The notes under the pieces are model-generated. The model worked only from the letters and a program-made list of their open reading frames with translations. It was not told the origin of the DNA and made no database searches. A stretch of 64,000 nt of DNA from Apostichopus japonicus (Eukaryota > Echinodermata > Holothuroidea > Aspidochirotida > Stichopodidae), in assembly GCF_037975245.1 (NCBI RefSeq), contig NC_092581.1, positions 16,061,303-16,125,302 of the forward strand, in the 5' to 3' direction. How positions within the stretch are numbered: the first letter of the stretch is position 1; every line of letters begins with the position of its first letter. Positions 48,441-60,700 of this stretch are shown here, one piece after another. Made by a program: the position numbers and the translations under genes.

Positions 48441-50036
48441 TCATGCAACATCAGAAATTGGATAAGAAAATGGTACAGAATCGTACACTGGCGATGCTGG
48501 TACTTCCAGTTGTTCTGGGTAAATGAAAACTGGTTTTTGGTATGTGGGACTACTGCCTGTTGCCTTTGTGCTTCTAGCATATACCGGTGAGGAATTAGAA
48601 TAAGCATATTCGTTTGCCTGAGCTAGATTACTGGGATTTAATATTATGGAGTCCCCAGAGATATGTGACATAGGTGTCTCACTCTGCACCCTTACTTCTT
48701 CGGTTACACCATTGGTGTCATATGTCACCCTTAACTCACCCTCTTGGTCGACCGCTGAAGCATTATTCCTTTTGTTACAAGTGATTACGCAAATGAAACC
48801 AATAGTGATGATCACAGCGAGGCTAAATACACCGAATGCAATACCCAAGTACAGGGGTAGCAAAGAGGAACTGTTATCATTGAACATGCTAGAGTTGACC
48901 TTTTGACCTTTACCTTCCCCCTTACCCATAAAAGAGGTGAATGATGGCGTTGATGTTTCCGTCGTTGTTTCTGTTTCCGTGAATTCAGTGGATGTTGAAA
49001 TGTTAGTAGAGCGACCTTCATGTTGGGATTTCACTTCAATCAGTTTCCATGCGACAGTCGCTCCCACGTCATTCACTATCCTACAAGAAACATTGACGAA
49101 CCCGTTCTCGTGGATGACCTCGTGGATCTCGATGGCGTGACCGCCTCTTCGGAAGGAATATCTTTGAAGTGGATGAACCGTCCAGTGGAGATGAGCGGAC
49201 ATGGGATTGGCGCGAAATAACACCTGGACGTCTAGGGTCTCCCCCTCTTGGAAACTCCCTTTCTGCTCCTTATCGTGAATGACCTCAATCTCTGCAATCG
49301 GTGGGTAGAGGACGTTGACATGTGGAAGAGTGCAACTAAGAGATGGTATCTCCTTGTAGTGACATTGCAAGATGGTACCGGTGTCCTCTGGTGCAAACGT
49401 TGCAAAATAATACAGAGAAGAATCGACTTTGTTCACGTTTGTCCCCACGTCTGTCCCGTTCTGCTGCCACTGTAAAGAGAGGTCGAACGAATATTGCTTC
49501 GGAAATTCACAAACAAAGATGGTCGTTTCACCTGCCTCCACTTGTCGGTCGGTATCATCTTGTTCAGAGAATGCATAGCAGAGAGGAGAAGAGAGAGACG
49601 GTGTTCTTAAAGATGCAGTCGCCGAAGCTATCAGTCTCGGCTGGACGTCGGTTGTATCGAGAACTTTACAGCAGTAGTCGCCGATGTCTTCTAACTCCGT
49701 GTCAAGAATCAAGAGACTGAAGTCACCGGTAACCGGGTTCCAGTTAGTCAGTAGACGACTTTGTTCAATTTTATCGTCTGAGGACAAAAGTAGGGTGCCA
49801 TCTTTGACCCATCGGAGCTGCAATGTTGTCTGAAGTTCTTCCACGTTTACCTTACAAGGAAGAACTGTAATCTCGCCGAGGGTGAAATTTTGGTCACTCG
49901 GAACTTCCAGGAATACACTAGAAGAACATACTCGAATGATGACCGACAGAGAAAACACAGATAGTGAAAGATGCATCGTTGGTAAAAGGTCTTTGCAGGA
50001 TGTGAAAAATGGAAATATGTAATGGGCAACAGGCAC
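48441..50036 (-). CDS. three-Ig-domain type I membrane protein, intronless
   Basis: Single open frame of 531 codons. Met21 (position 49976) begins a better signal peptide (about 21-40) than Met1, so the first 20 residues may be untranslated. Ig1 has Cys61, Trp76 and the DIGDYC motif at Cys122; Ig2 has Cys176, Trp190 and DTGTILQC at Cys225; Ig3 keeps Trp285 and Cys318 but has no cysteine where the first one should be (around Leu273). A Ser/Thr-rich, probably O-glycosylated stalk (about 343-392) leads to a membrane helix (about 393-420). The 111-residue cytoplasmic tail has eight tyrosines (439, 477, 479, 486, 499, 506, 518, 525); YDSV at 518 is a possible SH2 site but no canonical ITIM or ITAM is present. 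Likely an adhesion or immune-type receptor. I do not recognise a specific family. The intronless structure is unusual for Ig-superfamily genes and would fit a retrogene. Confidence 0.85.
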   Translation of the reverse strand: MPVAHYIFPFFTSCKDLLPTMHLSLSVFSLSVIIRVCSSSVFLEVPSDQNFTLGEITVLPCKVNVEELQTTLQLRWVKDGTLLLSSDDKIEQSRLLTNWNPVTGDFSLLILDTELEDIGDYCCKVLDTTDVQPRLIASATASLRTPSLSSPLCYAFSEQDDTDRQVEAGETTIFVCEFPKQYSFDLSLQWQQNGTDVGTNVNKVDSSLYYFATFAPEDTGTILQCHYKEIPSLSCTLPHVNVLYPPIAEIEVIHDKEQKGSFQEGETLDVQVLFRANPMSAHLHWTVHPLQRYSFRRGGHAIEIHEVIHENGFVNVSCRIVNDVGATVAWKLIEVKSQHEGRSTNISTSTEFTETETTTETSTPSFTSFMGKGEGKGQKVNSSMFNDNSSSLLPLYLGIAFGVFSLAVIITIGFICVITCNKRNNASAVDQEGELRVTYDTNGVTEEVRVQSETPMSHISGDSIILNPSNLAQANEYAYSNSSPVYARSTKATGSSPTYQKPVFIYPEQLEVPASPVYDSVPFSYPISDVA

Positions 50037-50390
50037 CTAATTCCCTGGTGGCAAATCCTCTACTGAAACTCTGTTCAAATTCTGATGTCTGATATCCTTT
50101 CTAGAACGCCCTGATAAAGATTTCAATCAGACCAACCTCGTTAACAGTAGTACTTCCAATTTATAATCAAAATTTTTTAAACAGACAGAAGGAACTTTTT
50201 GTCAAAGAAACTCTCTGAAGGATTACAACCGAGTTGAACTTTGTTGTCAGAAGTTGTGATATGAAAATGATGCGGTTTCACTAGTCGCCCCGTTCCACAG
50301 AGAAACAAAGAAGCCCAGACGTGTGAAGTTTGTAAGGTCAACTACTGCTATGAAGAACAATACCGGAGATTTTCTAATCAGTACTTGGAC

Positions 50391-50397
50391 TATATAA
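50391..50397 (-). promoter_or_regulatory. candidate TATA box for the Ig gene
   Basis: TTATATA on the minus strand about 355 bp upstream of the first ATG, followed by a relatively GC-rich stretch (50281-50370) that could be 5' UTR. A second TATAAAT-like site lies near 50157-50163. Neither can be preferred without transcript data. Confidence 0.2.
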
Positions 50398-50409
50398 CCT
50401 CTTTATCAG

Positions 50410-53400
50410 TTTGGTGGCACTGTAATTTTGAAAGTTGTGTCGTAACTTTATGTAAACTTATAAGCCTTTGAATTGTTCCGGTTTTAGGATTATTATTTTG
50501 ATATGATATAAAGTGAAGTAGACAAACATAAAGATGACAAAATAAAAACAAATTCCCACGAAGGTCAAAAGGAGCACAAACAAAAAAATTAAAGAAAGTG
50601 GAAAACAATGGGTTGGTTTGACCTGCTCTAAAGTTCCTTTTTAGATTTGGTCACGATGCACAATTCGGAAAGAAAGGACAAATATCTGTAATACTTGAAT
50701 GGATCGCACAAGTATAGACAAATGAAATGACCGGTGAGGATGGTTTGGTATTTTCTGCAGAATTTTGTATTTTGAGGTGGATGGAGAGGGGGAGGGAGGG
50801 AGAGGGGAGGGGAGGGGAGGTGAAACATGGAGAAGGTGAGTTCAGAAACCATGTTAGAATATCAGACGGTATATGCTTCTATAGGACAATTGACCACATC
50901 AGAACTGTCTAAATTGGTCTTTGGGGTAAACAAACAACTTTTTGTTAATCTTGGCCGTATGTGACCAGATCTTCCATTGTTCATTTATTGATGTACCCTA
51001 CATGCATAACACAAAAAAGTCTTTCTGGTTTGTATTGTAATGGATTACAAAGAGAGCAAGTTACCCTGGCTACTAACATGCACCACAGCAAAGACTGGCT
51101 ACTGCCACAGTCCAGGACACAACCCGATGTAGGTCAGGGGATGTTTTTTGTTTGTTTGGAATTAAACTAATTAAATTTTGCAGTAGAATTAAAACTCCTT
51201 CCAAATTATTTCCGGATTGGCAAGTTCTACATTACTTTAGGTGAGGAGGCATTAAGTAACATAAGCTTTACTCAAAGGCAAATTGGAACAAGAATTAAAC
51301 TGTGACTATTATGTTGGTCCTGATTTGTCATCTGTCTAGCTTATTTAGCAGGGATAGAGAGGGCACAAGTCTGGGAAGGGGTAGCTCAAGTGACCTCTAG
51401 CCATGTTCCAGTAAGTGTTTTTTATTCCTTGCCAGAGGCAAAGGAATATATGTGATGGTGATAGTGTGTGTATGTATGTGACACTTGCTTGTTAACTCAA
51501 TAAGTTAATTTTTAAATTTGGATATAATTTCATACTTGGTATGTGGATCTGTCCTATTGAATACAAGAAGCCTATTGTTTTCTGTGAAGTTCAATGGTCA
51601 CTGGGGGTCAACAGCGGACAAAGTCTGAAAACTTTGTAAACAAAGATAACTCAAAAAGTACATCTTCGTTGAATCATACATGGTATGCAGATTCAGCTTG
51701 TTGAGTACAACAAGCCTATTGAAATTGTTGAAGGTCATAGGTCATTTGCGGTCAACATTTAGTGGTCTGAAATCCTTGTAAACATGATAATACGAGAGGT
51801 ACATCTTTCTTGATTTTCATACTTAGAATGTAGATCCAGCTTGGTGAGTGCAAAAATCCTATCGAAATTGCTAGAGGTCAATGAGGTCACATGAGGTCAA
51901 CAGGCATCGAAGTCATGAAAACCTTTAAACATGATTAAACTTAACGCTACAATTAATCCGTGATTTCTTCAATGCTATGATTTTCTTTTGGTGAACACAA
52001 TTTGGTCAAGTTCAGTTCAGTTTAGTTCTGTGAAAGGGCTTTATAGGTCTTCAAAAGCACATACCTGACATCCAGGTAATGAAATCTGCTTCAGAGTTCA
52101 TACTCTTGCTTTAAATGTGCACTTAAACCCCCTATCAGTCTTCATCCTTTGAGCCTCAAGGGGTCAACAGTTCATCTCAGATGTGCACAAAATGGCTCAA
52201 GGGGTGAAAATGCTGGAAAAAAATTGCCATTTCCTCAAACATACCCTCACAGTGTATAAACAATGTCATGTAAGATTCAACAGTTTTTTAGGAGTTTGCT
52301 AGCCCAAACTTGGTAAAATGTGTCTACATTTCACATTGTTCTTTCTCGATATTGAAAAATTGTAATTTAAAATTCTATACTGTAAAGTCCTTATGATTGC
52401 ATGACATGGTCGAGACCCTCAAGGGATTGCTACAGATCTTTTCTGGTTCTCACTTAAATCTTGAACAAATTTAACTCACTTGTCCGACATTAGTCAGATA
52501 ATTATTTTGAATTTTGAGCAAATTGTATGACAAGGAATCACAAAGCTATCTTAACTGGCTGTCTGGTTTTTCATTAAAAAGATGCTAACAGTGGGATTGA
52601 GGGCAGCAGCCAGTCTGGCAGTTCTTTCAGTGATTGCATCACTGTATGTATAATCCTGAATTGCAGTCACGTCTATTTACAGACTTGCCAGTAAATTCAA
52701 GGACATTTTTAATCTCTAAAGGCTGGTTACAACTAAAGTACTGGCCCTACTGGGATAAATAACCTTGCTACTTGTGATTATCATGTTAATCTTTCAAGGT
52801 AGCAACATCTTTTTCTATTTTGGCTCAGCAGTTTGAGAGTTCAATCTCTGAAAAATTCTGCATAATTGTATTGTTTCAACACAGCTAATTAGTGAAGGAA
52901 ATGTTAGTACCACACCTACTTTTGAGAATTTTGTACCAAAATAACTACAATAGATACCGATATTCACGTTATTGCCCTCGACCTTATAATAAGGATTAGA
53001 GAGCTGAATAAGATTAAGTAACAACTGGTCGAATAAATGGCACGTTGCCATTGAAAATGACCGCAAAGAACTAGGATGGGTTTGGAAGAGGAAATGATAG
53101 CAAAAGTGACCGTTATCAGTGCTAACAGAAAGGCAAATTGCAGGAACATGACCCAAGTTCAAAAGAAAAGGCAGCCATATTGAAAGCGGCTTGTACGGAT
53201 GAAAACCATAAATAACTGCAGACCCACATAATTTTGCCTCTATAGCTGGATAGTAAGGTATGGCGTGTAGGGGGGGGGGGTCAGAAGGGAGGTAGGTAGG
53301 ACATCTCAGGCTGCAACAGACTAAGGATGTACATATGGGAAAACATAATCCTGGTAGTTAATGAGCTTTATGGTGGGTGAGTCTGGGTAGGAGTGGATGG

Positions 53401-53540
53401 CAGTTTGGAAATGTTGACAAGAAAGGAAACAAGCTGTGAAAGTTTTTAAATGTTTTATAATCTGGCTGTAGACGGTTGGACTCGTTGTTGATGTTTAGGG
53501 AATCATTATGCACTGTGTATGATCCTTTCCCATCATGGAG
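50410..53540. other. non-coding DNA upstream of the Ig gene
   Basis: Besides the 51531-51930 array, a GGGAGG run (50781-50820) and a G10 tract (53270-53280), no feature is supported. A 115-codon minus-strand frame at 52815-53162 shows no domain. Confidence 0.4.
51531..51930 (+). repeat. tandem array of about 155-bp units with AGGTCA half-sites
   Basis: Three diverged units sharing TATG.AGATTCAGCTTG, GTGAGTACAA.AAGCCTAT, GAAATTG..GAGGTCA and GGTCAACA. The third unit holds AGGTCA at 51875, 51884 and 51894 (direct repeats with 3- and 4-bp spacing). Confidence 0.7.
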
Positions 53541-53561
53541 TCAAGGTAGTGACATTAACAA

Positions 53562-53790
53562 GATGGGTGACAGCGTTGTGGTCGAGAAATTAAGGCTCAA
53601 ATCCTGGCCAGATCATTACGTTAAAAATGGGCCGTTGCCCTTCTTCACTCCGGTGTTAATGGGGACCTGTGAGATACCTTGTGCGCTGGATTATGCCTAC
53701 AACGTATGGGATGTCCCAGACGTGGCATGCTGTAGTGTCCCAGTAGTGGCTGTTGGGTGTGCAGGTGTGACAAGCCTAAGGGAACAGTAA
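53562..53790 (+). mobile_element. decayed copy of the 63405 SINE
   Basis: Aligns to the 63405 SINE from GTTGTGGTCGAGAAATTAAGG, with an internal deletion removing most of the tRNA-like arm, then CCTGGCCAGATCATTACGTT and the CTGTAGTGTCCCAGTAGTGG/GGTGTGACAAG tail. The 104-codon open frame overlapping it is a by-product of this repeat. Confidence 0.65.
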
Positions 53791-54446
53791 CTGGCCTGGT
53801 GGGGTGGGGGGGGGGATAACTGATGTAAATTTGTCAGTTGGCCTCCATACAACTATGAAGTATGTAAAAATGAGAGAAATACATGAGATTTTGCCTCCTG
53901 ACCCAACAACCAGGTCCCACTGTCAAGAGCTTCTGGATCTTCAGCAAAGTTACTGACAGTTGTTGTTGAATATTCATATTTATTGTGTAGAGATTTAAGG
54001 TCAAAGGTCATCTATGTTCATTATATTCATATGCCTGTCAAGTACATTTGAGAGATTATGCTCCGAGTTGATCCACGGTAGTGATGGAATATTCAACGTA
54101 GTTTGTCCCTCCCTACTTAGTGACCATTTCGGAAACATGATATAATCGTTTCCAACACACAAGTACGGTCGATGGCCAGATATAAGTAGCACCAGCTTGG
54201 CAGGAAAAGCTGTTTAGCCCTCTTTTAAAATCCAAAGTTTTCTTGAAAGAAGAGGGAGATTCACCCAGTGCCGCACTTCTCAACCAAAGGAATATGGCAA
54301 CCCTAGGAAAGTGTAATCTTCATAACATTCCATAGTAAACTTTGATTCCAGGGTTGAGTTTGTTGGATTGATCTGATGTGTTGTTTAATATGCTAATTCT
54401 TCTAGAAATTTGAATTATCAATTGGTTACCCGCTAAATTAAGGACT

Positions 54447-54804
54447 CTAAAAGGCATTGAAGGCTCGCCCCAAAACTTCCGCGGCCATCTGAAAAAGTTA
54501 ACTTTCTGTTGCTTGCAAGTGACATTTTGTTCGTGTAATGAAATGTGATACCTTGTTATCTTTAGCTGGACCTGAGATGTCTATCGCTGTATTGTCTATA
54601 CACTCTGCGTTGGGTATTAACCCCGGATGTATGTACTGACTGTACACTAGACACTAGTGTCTAATTACCGACGGTAGCAAGCTGTGTGTGTGTATTTTCT
54701 GGGATCGATGGTGGTGTCTAACATTTCTGTTACACCTCATTTGAAACTAGGTCAGGTTACCGGCATTAGACGTTTCTTTTTGCACGAGTCTTCACACCCT
54801 TTAA
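54447..54804 (+). mobile_element. TTAA-type MITE, AGGCATTGAAG family, forward copy
   Basis: Begins CTAAAAGGCATTGAAGGCTC and ends GAGTCTTCACACCCTTTAA. Nearly the whole length is the reverse complement of 55923-56288 (shared TCTAATTACCGACGGTAGC, GGGATCGATGG, GTTACACCTCATT). The left TTAA has mutated to CTAA. Confidence 0.82.
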
Positions 54805-55215
54805 CAAAGCTGAGAGCCTTCCAAACTGCTATGCAAAACTTTCAACACTCAATTATTCCCTCTTAAAAGTGAGGGCTCTCTATAAAACAATATCACGGAC
54901 AGTGTTTGCTCTTCCAAATGTACATCAATTTGAATGAGAACAATCATGTATACTGCCCTCTATTATTTTACAAACATGTCCTCAGTGGGTGTAAACTTTC
55001 TATGAACTTCAATGATACTGCACTTTGTGACGTATATCCGTATCAGGGTATAATAAAAAAATAGTAAAAATTGCAAATTTGACAGTTGCATTCGCTGTCA
55101 TTAATGGGAAGAGATTTAGTACCATTTTAATGTGTTTTTTCGGTAATTTTTCCCTTTCTTTTTAGTTCTGAAGCCACCTGAGCTCAGTCTTTTTATGACT
55201 ATAGACTGTACTTTA

Positions 55216-55367
55216 ACGTAATGGGCAGCTGTTTACGTCAGTAATGATGACAGTAATGATAATAATATGAGGGAGGGGGAGGGAGGGGGGACATAATGGG
55301 CAGCTGCTTACGTCAATAATGATGACAGTAATGATAATAATGTGAGGGAGGGGAGCGGGGAGGGGGG
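55216..55367 (+). repeat. tandem duplication of 75 bp with G-rich tail
   Basis: TAATGGGCAGCTG.TTACGTC and AATGATGACAGTAATGATAA followed by a GGGAGG-rich run, present twice in a row with few differences. Recent duplication. Confidence 0.9.
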
Positions 55368-55922
55368 ACCCGATGGTGATCTGTTTATTCTTTGTTGATC
55401 TCTTGAAGCATGAAGGAGGACAAGTTGTAATTAACTTACTGACAGTCGCAAATTTTAATGGCCGAAAAAAAAAAATAGGAAAATTCTGACAATTTTGACC
55501 TTAAAAAGAATCAAAAGAGTTGATGAATATTTTGATCATGCATGGAAACAGACCAGTTTGGCTTGAGATGGCTTAGATTTTAAACCAGTAAAATAATTGA
55601 AATGGAGGTCAGGGGAGATTCCTGGAAGAAAATACTATCTTATTAAAGAAAAACTTTGGTCACATTGATGTATTGATTGATTCCTATTTTCTAATGTTTC
55701 ATTGATTTTCTTCCTTATATTTGTGCATCTTCTGCCAGATATGTAGGATGCCAGTTTGGTACTATTGATCATACAAGTGTAACATAAAGTACTATAGCAG
55801 TAGTCCACAAACTTGCCCCCGCTATGTGGATTGAGCAATGATCCACAGGAACCCAAACCCTCGGAATCTATGCTCAAATTGCATGAAAGCTTGCTTGTAC
55901 TATGGACTTGATATCACAAACC

Positions 55923-56288
55923 TTAAAGGCATTGAAGACTCGCGCACAAAGAAACGTCTGATACCGGTAATCTGACCTAGTTTCTAATGAGGTGTAACAG
56001 AAGTGTTAGACACCGCCATCGATCCCAGAAAATACACACACAGCTTGCTACCGTCGGTAATTAGACACTAGTGTACAGTCAATACATTGCAGCTACGGTC
56101 AATACCCACAACACAGTGTACATAGCAGCGATGGACATCTCAGGTCTAGATAAAAGATAACAAGGTATCACGTTTTATTACTGTCTGCATTTTGTAGCGA
56201 CAAGAAGAAAACTTCACTTGCAAGCAACGGATAGTTAACTTTTTCAGAGGGGGGCATGCGGTTTGGGGCGAGTCTTCAATGCCTTTAA
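55923..56288 (-). mobile_element. TTAA-type MITE, AGGCATTGAAG family, reverse copy
   Basis: TTAA at both ends, inverted repeats AGGCATTGAAGACTCGC and GCGAGTCTTCAATGCCT, 366 bp. Forms a large inverted repeat with the forward copy 1.1 kb away, which could fold as a long stem if transcribed. Confidence 0.87.
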
Positions 56289-57109
56289 TAGCTAGATTGC
56301 CTATGGCAAGCTCTGGAAAACTAGATAAAGCTATTGATGTCTAGGATATTCCCACCGTGTACCCTCCGAATTTTGGGTCAAGCCCGTTGTGAGTCGAAGT
56401 TTAGGAAGATCATTCACGACAAGCAACTCTGTTAAAACCATAGAAATTGGTCCGAAATATGCATTTTAATGTAACATTACACACAGTTTTCACTTCAAAT
56501 CGTTAAGAAGACTATGTATGAACCCCACATGAACTAGTTATACTTCAAAAACCAAACGTTTTCATCATCATTTTGAAACGTTTCAAATTTCCTTTTTGCA
56601 TTGTATTCATTATTTTGTGACAGCCTTTGATTTCACAAGTCTTCAATCGTACGTGACATACAAACCGAGCATTTAATGAATGTAAGTGTTCCCTGAGTGT
56701 TACCTTCCAGGGATTGTTTACAATCTCTACAACAACATTCGTTTCCCTGAATGTCTATTTCTCAGTTACAAAATAATGCTTCTAAGAATCAAGAGCTAAT
56801 CTTTTTACTTGTTATTTTGACACTTTGTTTGTTTGATATATGCAATATTATAACAATAACAATTATTTTGGTTGGCCTATACAAAATGTAATGTTTTTTT
56901 AAATTCTGCATGCCTCCCTGTTATCATATTTATGTCTCAAGGTATTACTTTAATAATCATGCAACTCAACTGGATATATAATTTAGATTCACTCTGCATA
57001 TGCTCCTTCCCCCCCTCCTCCCCCTCCCCCTCAAGCAGTTTCATTGAACTTTAATCTTTTTAAAGGAATATATGCTGAAAGTTCATCTCAGTTTGGTAAC
57101 ATCATGTTG

Positions 57110-57200
57110 ATTCTTCTTTTCATTGCTTACCTGTCTCGTCACAACATCAGCATTCTTGCTCTATGTACTGTGTTTAGAATGCATTAATGCATTGATAACA
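57110..57200 (+). repeat. dispersed repeat with TTACCTGTCTCGTC, copy 5
   Basis: GCTTACCTGTCTCGTCACAA directly abuts the left end of the 57143 tandem duplication. Confidence 0.45.
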
Positions 57201-57725
57201 CTGTACGACCTTAGTGAGCAGTCCCTTACAGTTGATGATCCAATCTTCTCTAGCATTCAAAGGTTTCTGAGAGTGGTTTTCTAAGTGGACACTTTTATCT
57301 GTTTGAATCTACTCTTTGCCATGGAAGGATGCTACATTCTGAAAAGAAATAAACTATACATGTGTTTGTTAACTTTGTTGTATGCTTTAAGGGTGTGAAC
57401 ATAGTAATGGTAGATATCTAAAGATCATTAACATCAACACCCTTGCTCTATGTACTGTGTTTAGAATGCATTAATGCATTGATAACCTTTTTAACACTGT
57501 ACAACCTTAGTGATCGGTCCCTTACAGTTGATAACCCAATCTTCTCTAGCATTCAAAGGTTTCTGAGAGTGGTTTTCTAAGTGGACACTTTTATCTGTTT
57601 GAATCTACTCTTTGCCATGGGAGGATGCTACATTCTGAAAAGAAATAAAGTATACATGTGTTTGTTAACTTTGTTGTATGCTTTAAGGATGTGAACATGG
57701 TAATGATAGATCAAAAGATCATTGT
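57143..57725 (+). repeat. tandem duplication, units of about 285 bp
   Basis: Both units run from CTTGCTCTATGTACTGTGTT through GGTTTCTGAGAGTGGTTTTC, GAAAAGAAATAAA.TATACAT and TTGTTGTATGCTTTAAGG. The copies are over 90 % alike by eye, so the event is fairly recent. Confidence 0.92.
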
Positions 57726-57729
57726 ACTA

Positions 57730-60700
57730 TATCCTGTGAGCAGGTTGTCTTAATTTCTCTTTATCAAAGTTGGCCATATTTGGTTTCTATTAACTGTTAT
57801 CATTAGATATATGTGTGTCTAGATCCTATGACCTTTGAACTCTCATACAAGTAGGCTTAATCTGTAATAGGGTATTGTTAAGATACAGCATATTTTGATA
57901 TTTAGTAATTGAAATCTTTTGAAGAGGGCCCTTGCAATTAGTATCAATAGGATTGGACTAAATGACCTGTGACCCTTGACCTTATGGAGGCCCCTCCCGG
58001 CCCTCATAGCAGGGTTAGTTAGGCCGAATGTGAAATGAGATGAGTAAGGACAGGGTCAACTCTGCCCAACATGCCTAGAGATATTTTTTAAATCATTCAG
58101 AGAAAAATTATATTTGGCCTGTAAAAGAGGAAATTAATCCAATGATCCTGGTTTGACATGCCCTTTGCGAGATATTTCTATTTGAATTATATAAAATGTG
58201 TACCAAAAGTAATGTTTACGTTTTAATCAGTTATTTTGAGCTTGAATTGCTTGGGTATGGTTTCAACTTAGACTAGAGAGTTTGTTAATCTTATACAATA
58301 GTACAGTGCAAATTATGAGTATAGATATTAATGCAACATGGTCTTTACATATCCCCTTTAGTGGAAAATTGAATTTAAATTTTTAAGAAAAGCAAAAACA
58401 TCTTTTCGCAGTTTGGTGTCTATGACATCACACTTGTTTGCTACAAGTTCACTGTTTGTACAACTTGTATATACTTCAAATGAACATGACTCTAAAATGG
58501 CATACATGTAGAAATTGAACCCAAAATTTCACCTGGGCGCATGGCTAAATTCGATTAATCGTAATATTTGTCAAAAGTAGAATTCACATCTGTAACTTCC
58601 TTTCAAGCAATCAGTATTATGTGTGTAAAGGACGTCAAGCTTTCTTTTCTCTGAGAACTTAAATATGATAGTAGGCCATAGTTCATTGAAATGAAGAAGC
58701 ACTTATGGAATAATATAAAAGTATATGAATAAGTAATATGTACATTGTACAATGAAATTAAGGAATGGCATGAAGGGATCATACGTCACTGTAAAAACTT
58801 GATTAGATGAAAAAGGTTAAATCCTTACAAAGCAATCTCTGTCACGATACCTTTCAAACATTTAACCTTTGAAGGTCGAGCTTTGTCTTCATGATTAATC
58901 ATTTGTGAATGTCAGTCTCAAATCTTACAGTACTTATAGACTTTAGGACTTTGCAACTGAATGACAATATATGGCATGTATTCCCAACAAGATTTGTGAA
59001 CACTAAGTACGTATTATATCCGAATTTGAATTAAAATGATAATTACAACAATATCCCCATGATGGAGGTGTTGGCAGGACCACAATTGCCCCTGAAATGT
59101 TAAATTTAGACGTGATTTTGCAGCTTGGTGTAGTGTGCTTGCAGTAACATATTCAACAAATAAATATTTGTGGAGTTTAAATGTTTCCAAGGTGGTGTTT
59201 TTTTCGTCTCTCTCTCTCTGTATTCAATTCCTCCCTGAACTGTTTTTTTGGCTCAGTGCCTGTATAGTAAACAACAGTATTCATCTCCAAGTCACATATA
59301 AGTATAACATAATTTTTTATTGCATATTCAAAGTTTTATCATAGGTTGAGAAAAATGAGACAATATCTTGTACTATTATGTCAGCAATATTAAAAAAAAA
59401 CAACAATGAGCAAAAGAGTTACTGTACACTATAATTCATGAATGAATTTTATGAAGAGAAAATATAAGGACTACTTTTTGAAATATATTGTAACATGTAT
59501 AGCTGAATTAGTACTTATGTGTGTATAAAGTTATTCTGTTCCTTTAAAGCAGTCCAATGTTGTTTCAAAGTTTATGCTGGAGGGCAACTAATTTTATGTG
59601 CACTCTGCTGTGATCACTCCCTTTCAATTGATCATGGAATTGTACAATTACATGAAGGTCAAAGGTCACTAGTAACCTAAGGCATCAAAGTGCATAACCA
59701 GATGGCATCCATTTACTAATCTCAAATGCTTGGGAAGTCTGTGATTAAGGCAAAATATTGAGGTTATTTTTGGCGATATTGTTCAATTTGTTAGAGTCTT
59801 GTGTTAAGTTCAGCATGTGAGCGTACTCTGTGTGGATCACATAGTGCGTATACGGAGGGGGGAGTAATAAGCGAATAAAAAAAAGAAAACATGTTTTTAA
59901 AACCTGAGTCTTTGGTGGTAATTGCTAGTTTATCATTATAAGATGATAGGATCAAGTAGGCGTTTGTTTAGTTCTACCTTAGAAACAGTGGATTAACCTG
60001 ATGATGCAACTTGGATTTGTCAAAACAATGTTGAGATAAATAAAATAATGCTAAAGCATGGACCTTGTTGTATGCTAAAAGAATAAACATTTTCCCTTTT
60101 CAGTTATTTTGCAAGGCATTTATGTTCCAGAAAATGTTGATTTTTAAATTGATATGAACTAGAAGTATTAAGGTAAAGATAAGGTAAAGATTAGGTAAGG
60201 TAAAGATAAGGTAAAGATTAGGTAAGGTAAAGTAGGTAAAGATTCTTTCAACATTTATCACATTTAAAACTTAATATCTTGAAAAGCTGGAGAAGCATTA
60301 TAACACTAACCCCTCCCCCCCCCCAACATGAAAACACTAACCCCCTTTCCCCTCTCCCACCACCTTTCAGATCTCATATGAATTCTGTTCATTAGTTTGA
60401 CACTTCATGTTTCATTTCAAATGATAAAGTTGAAAGTCAGTTTTTCTTACGAACAATCGCTAAAGTTGCTGTTTACATGTGATTCACATTAATACAAAAA
60501 AAATGCCAATGGATATGTGACAAAAGAGCTAGTGTTGATTCCTCGATCCCAGTGGAATGTTCAATAATAAGTCATAAAATTAAAAGGAGTTTTGATAAAT
60601 TGCCATTTCATATTGAGTAAAATACTATAGATACATTTGGTATTAAGCAATTTTTCTGTGGTCTATAGATAGAACTGTAAAATTTGGAGATTTTGATCTG

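Noticed and set aside
52815-53162. 115-codon minus-strand frame
   Set aside because: No recognisable domain and composition typical of chance frames in AT-rich DNA.
53476-53790. 104-codon plus-strand frame
   Set aside because: Overlaps the decayed SINE copy, which explains its sequence.
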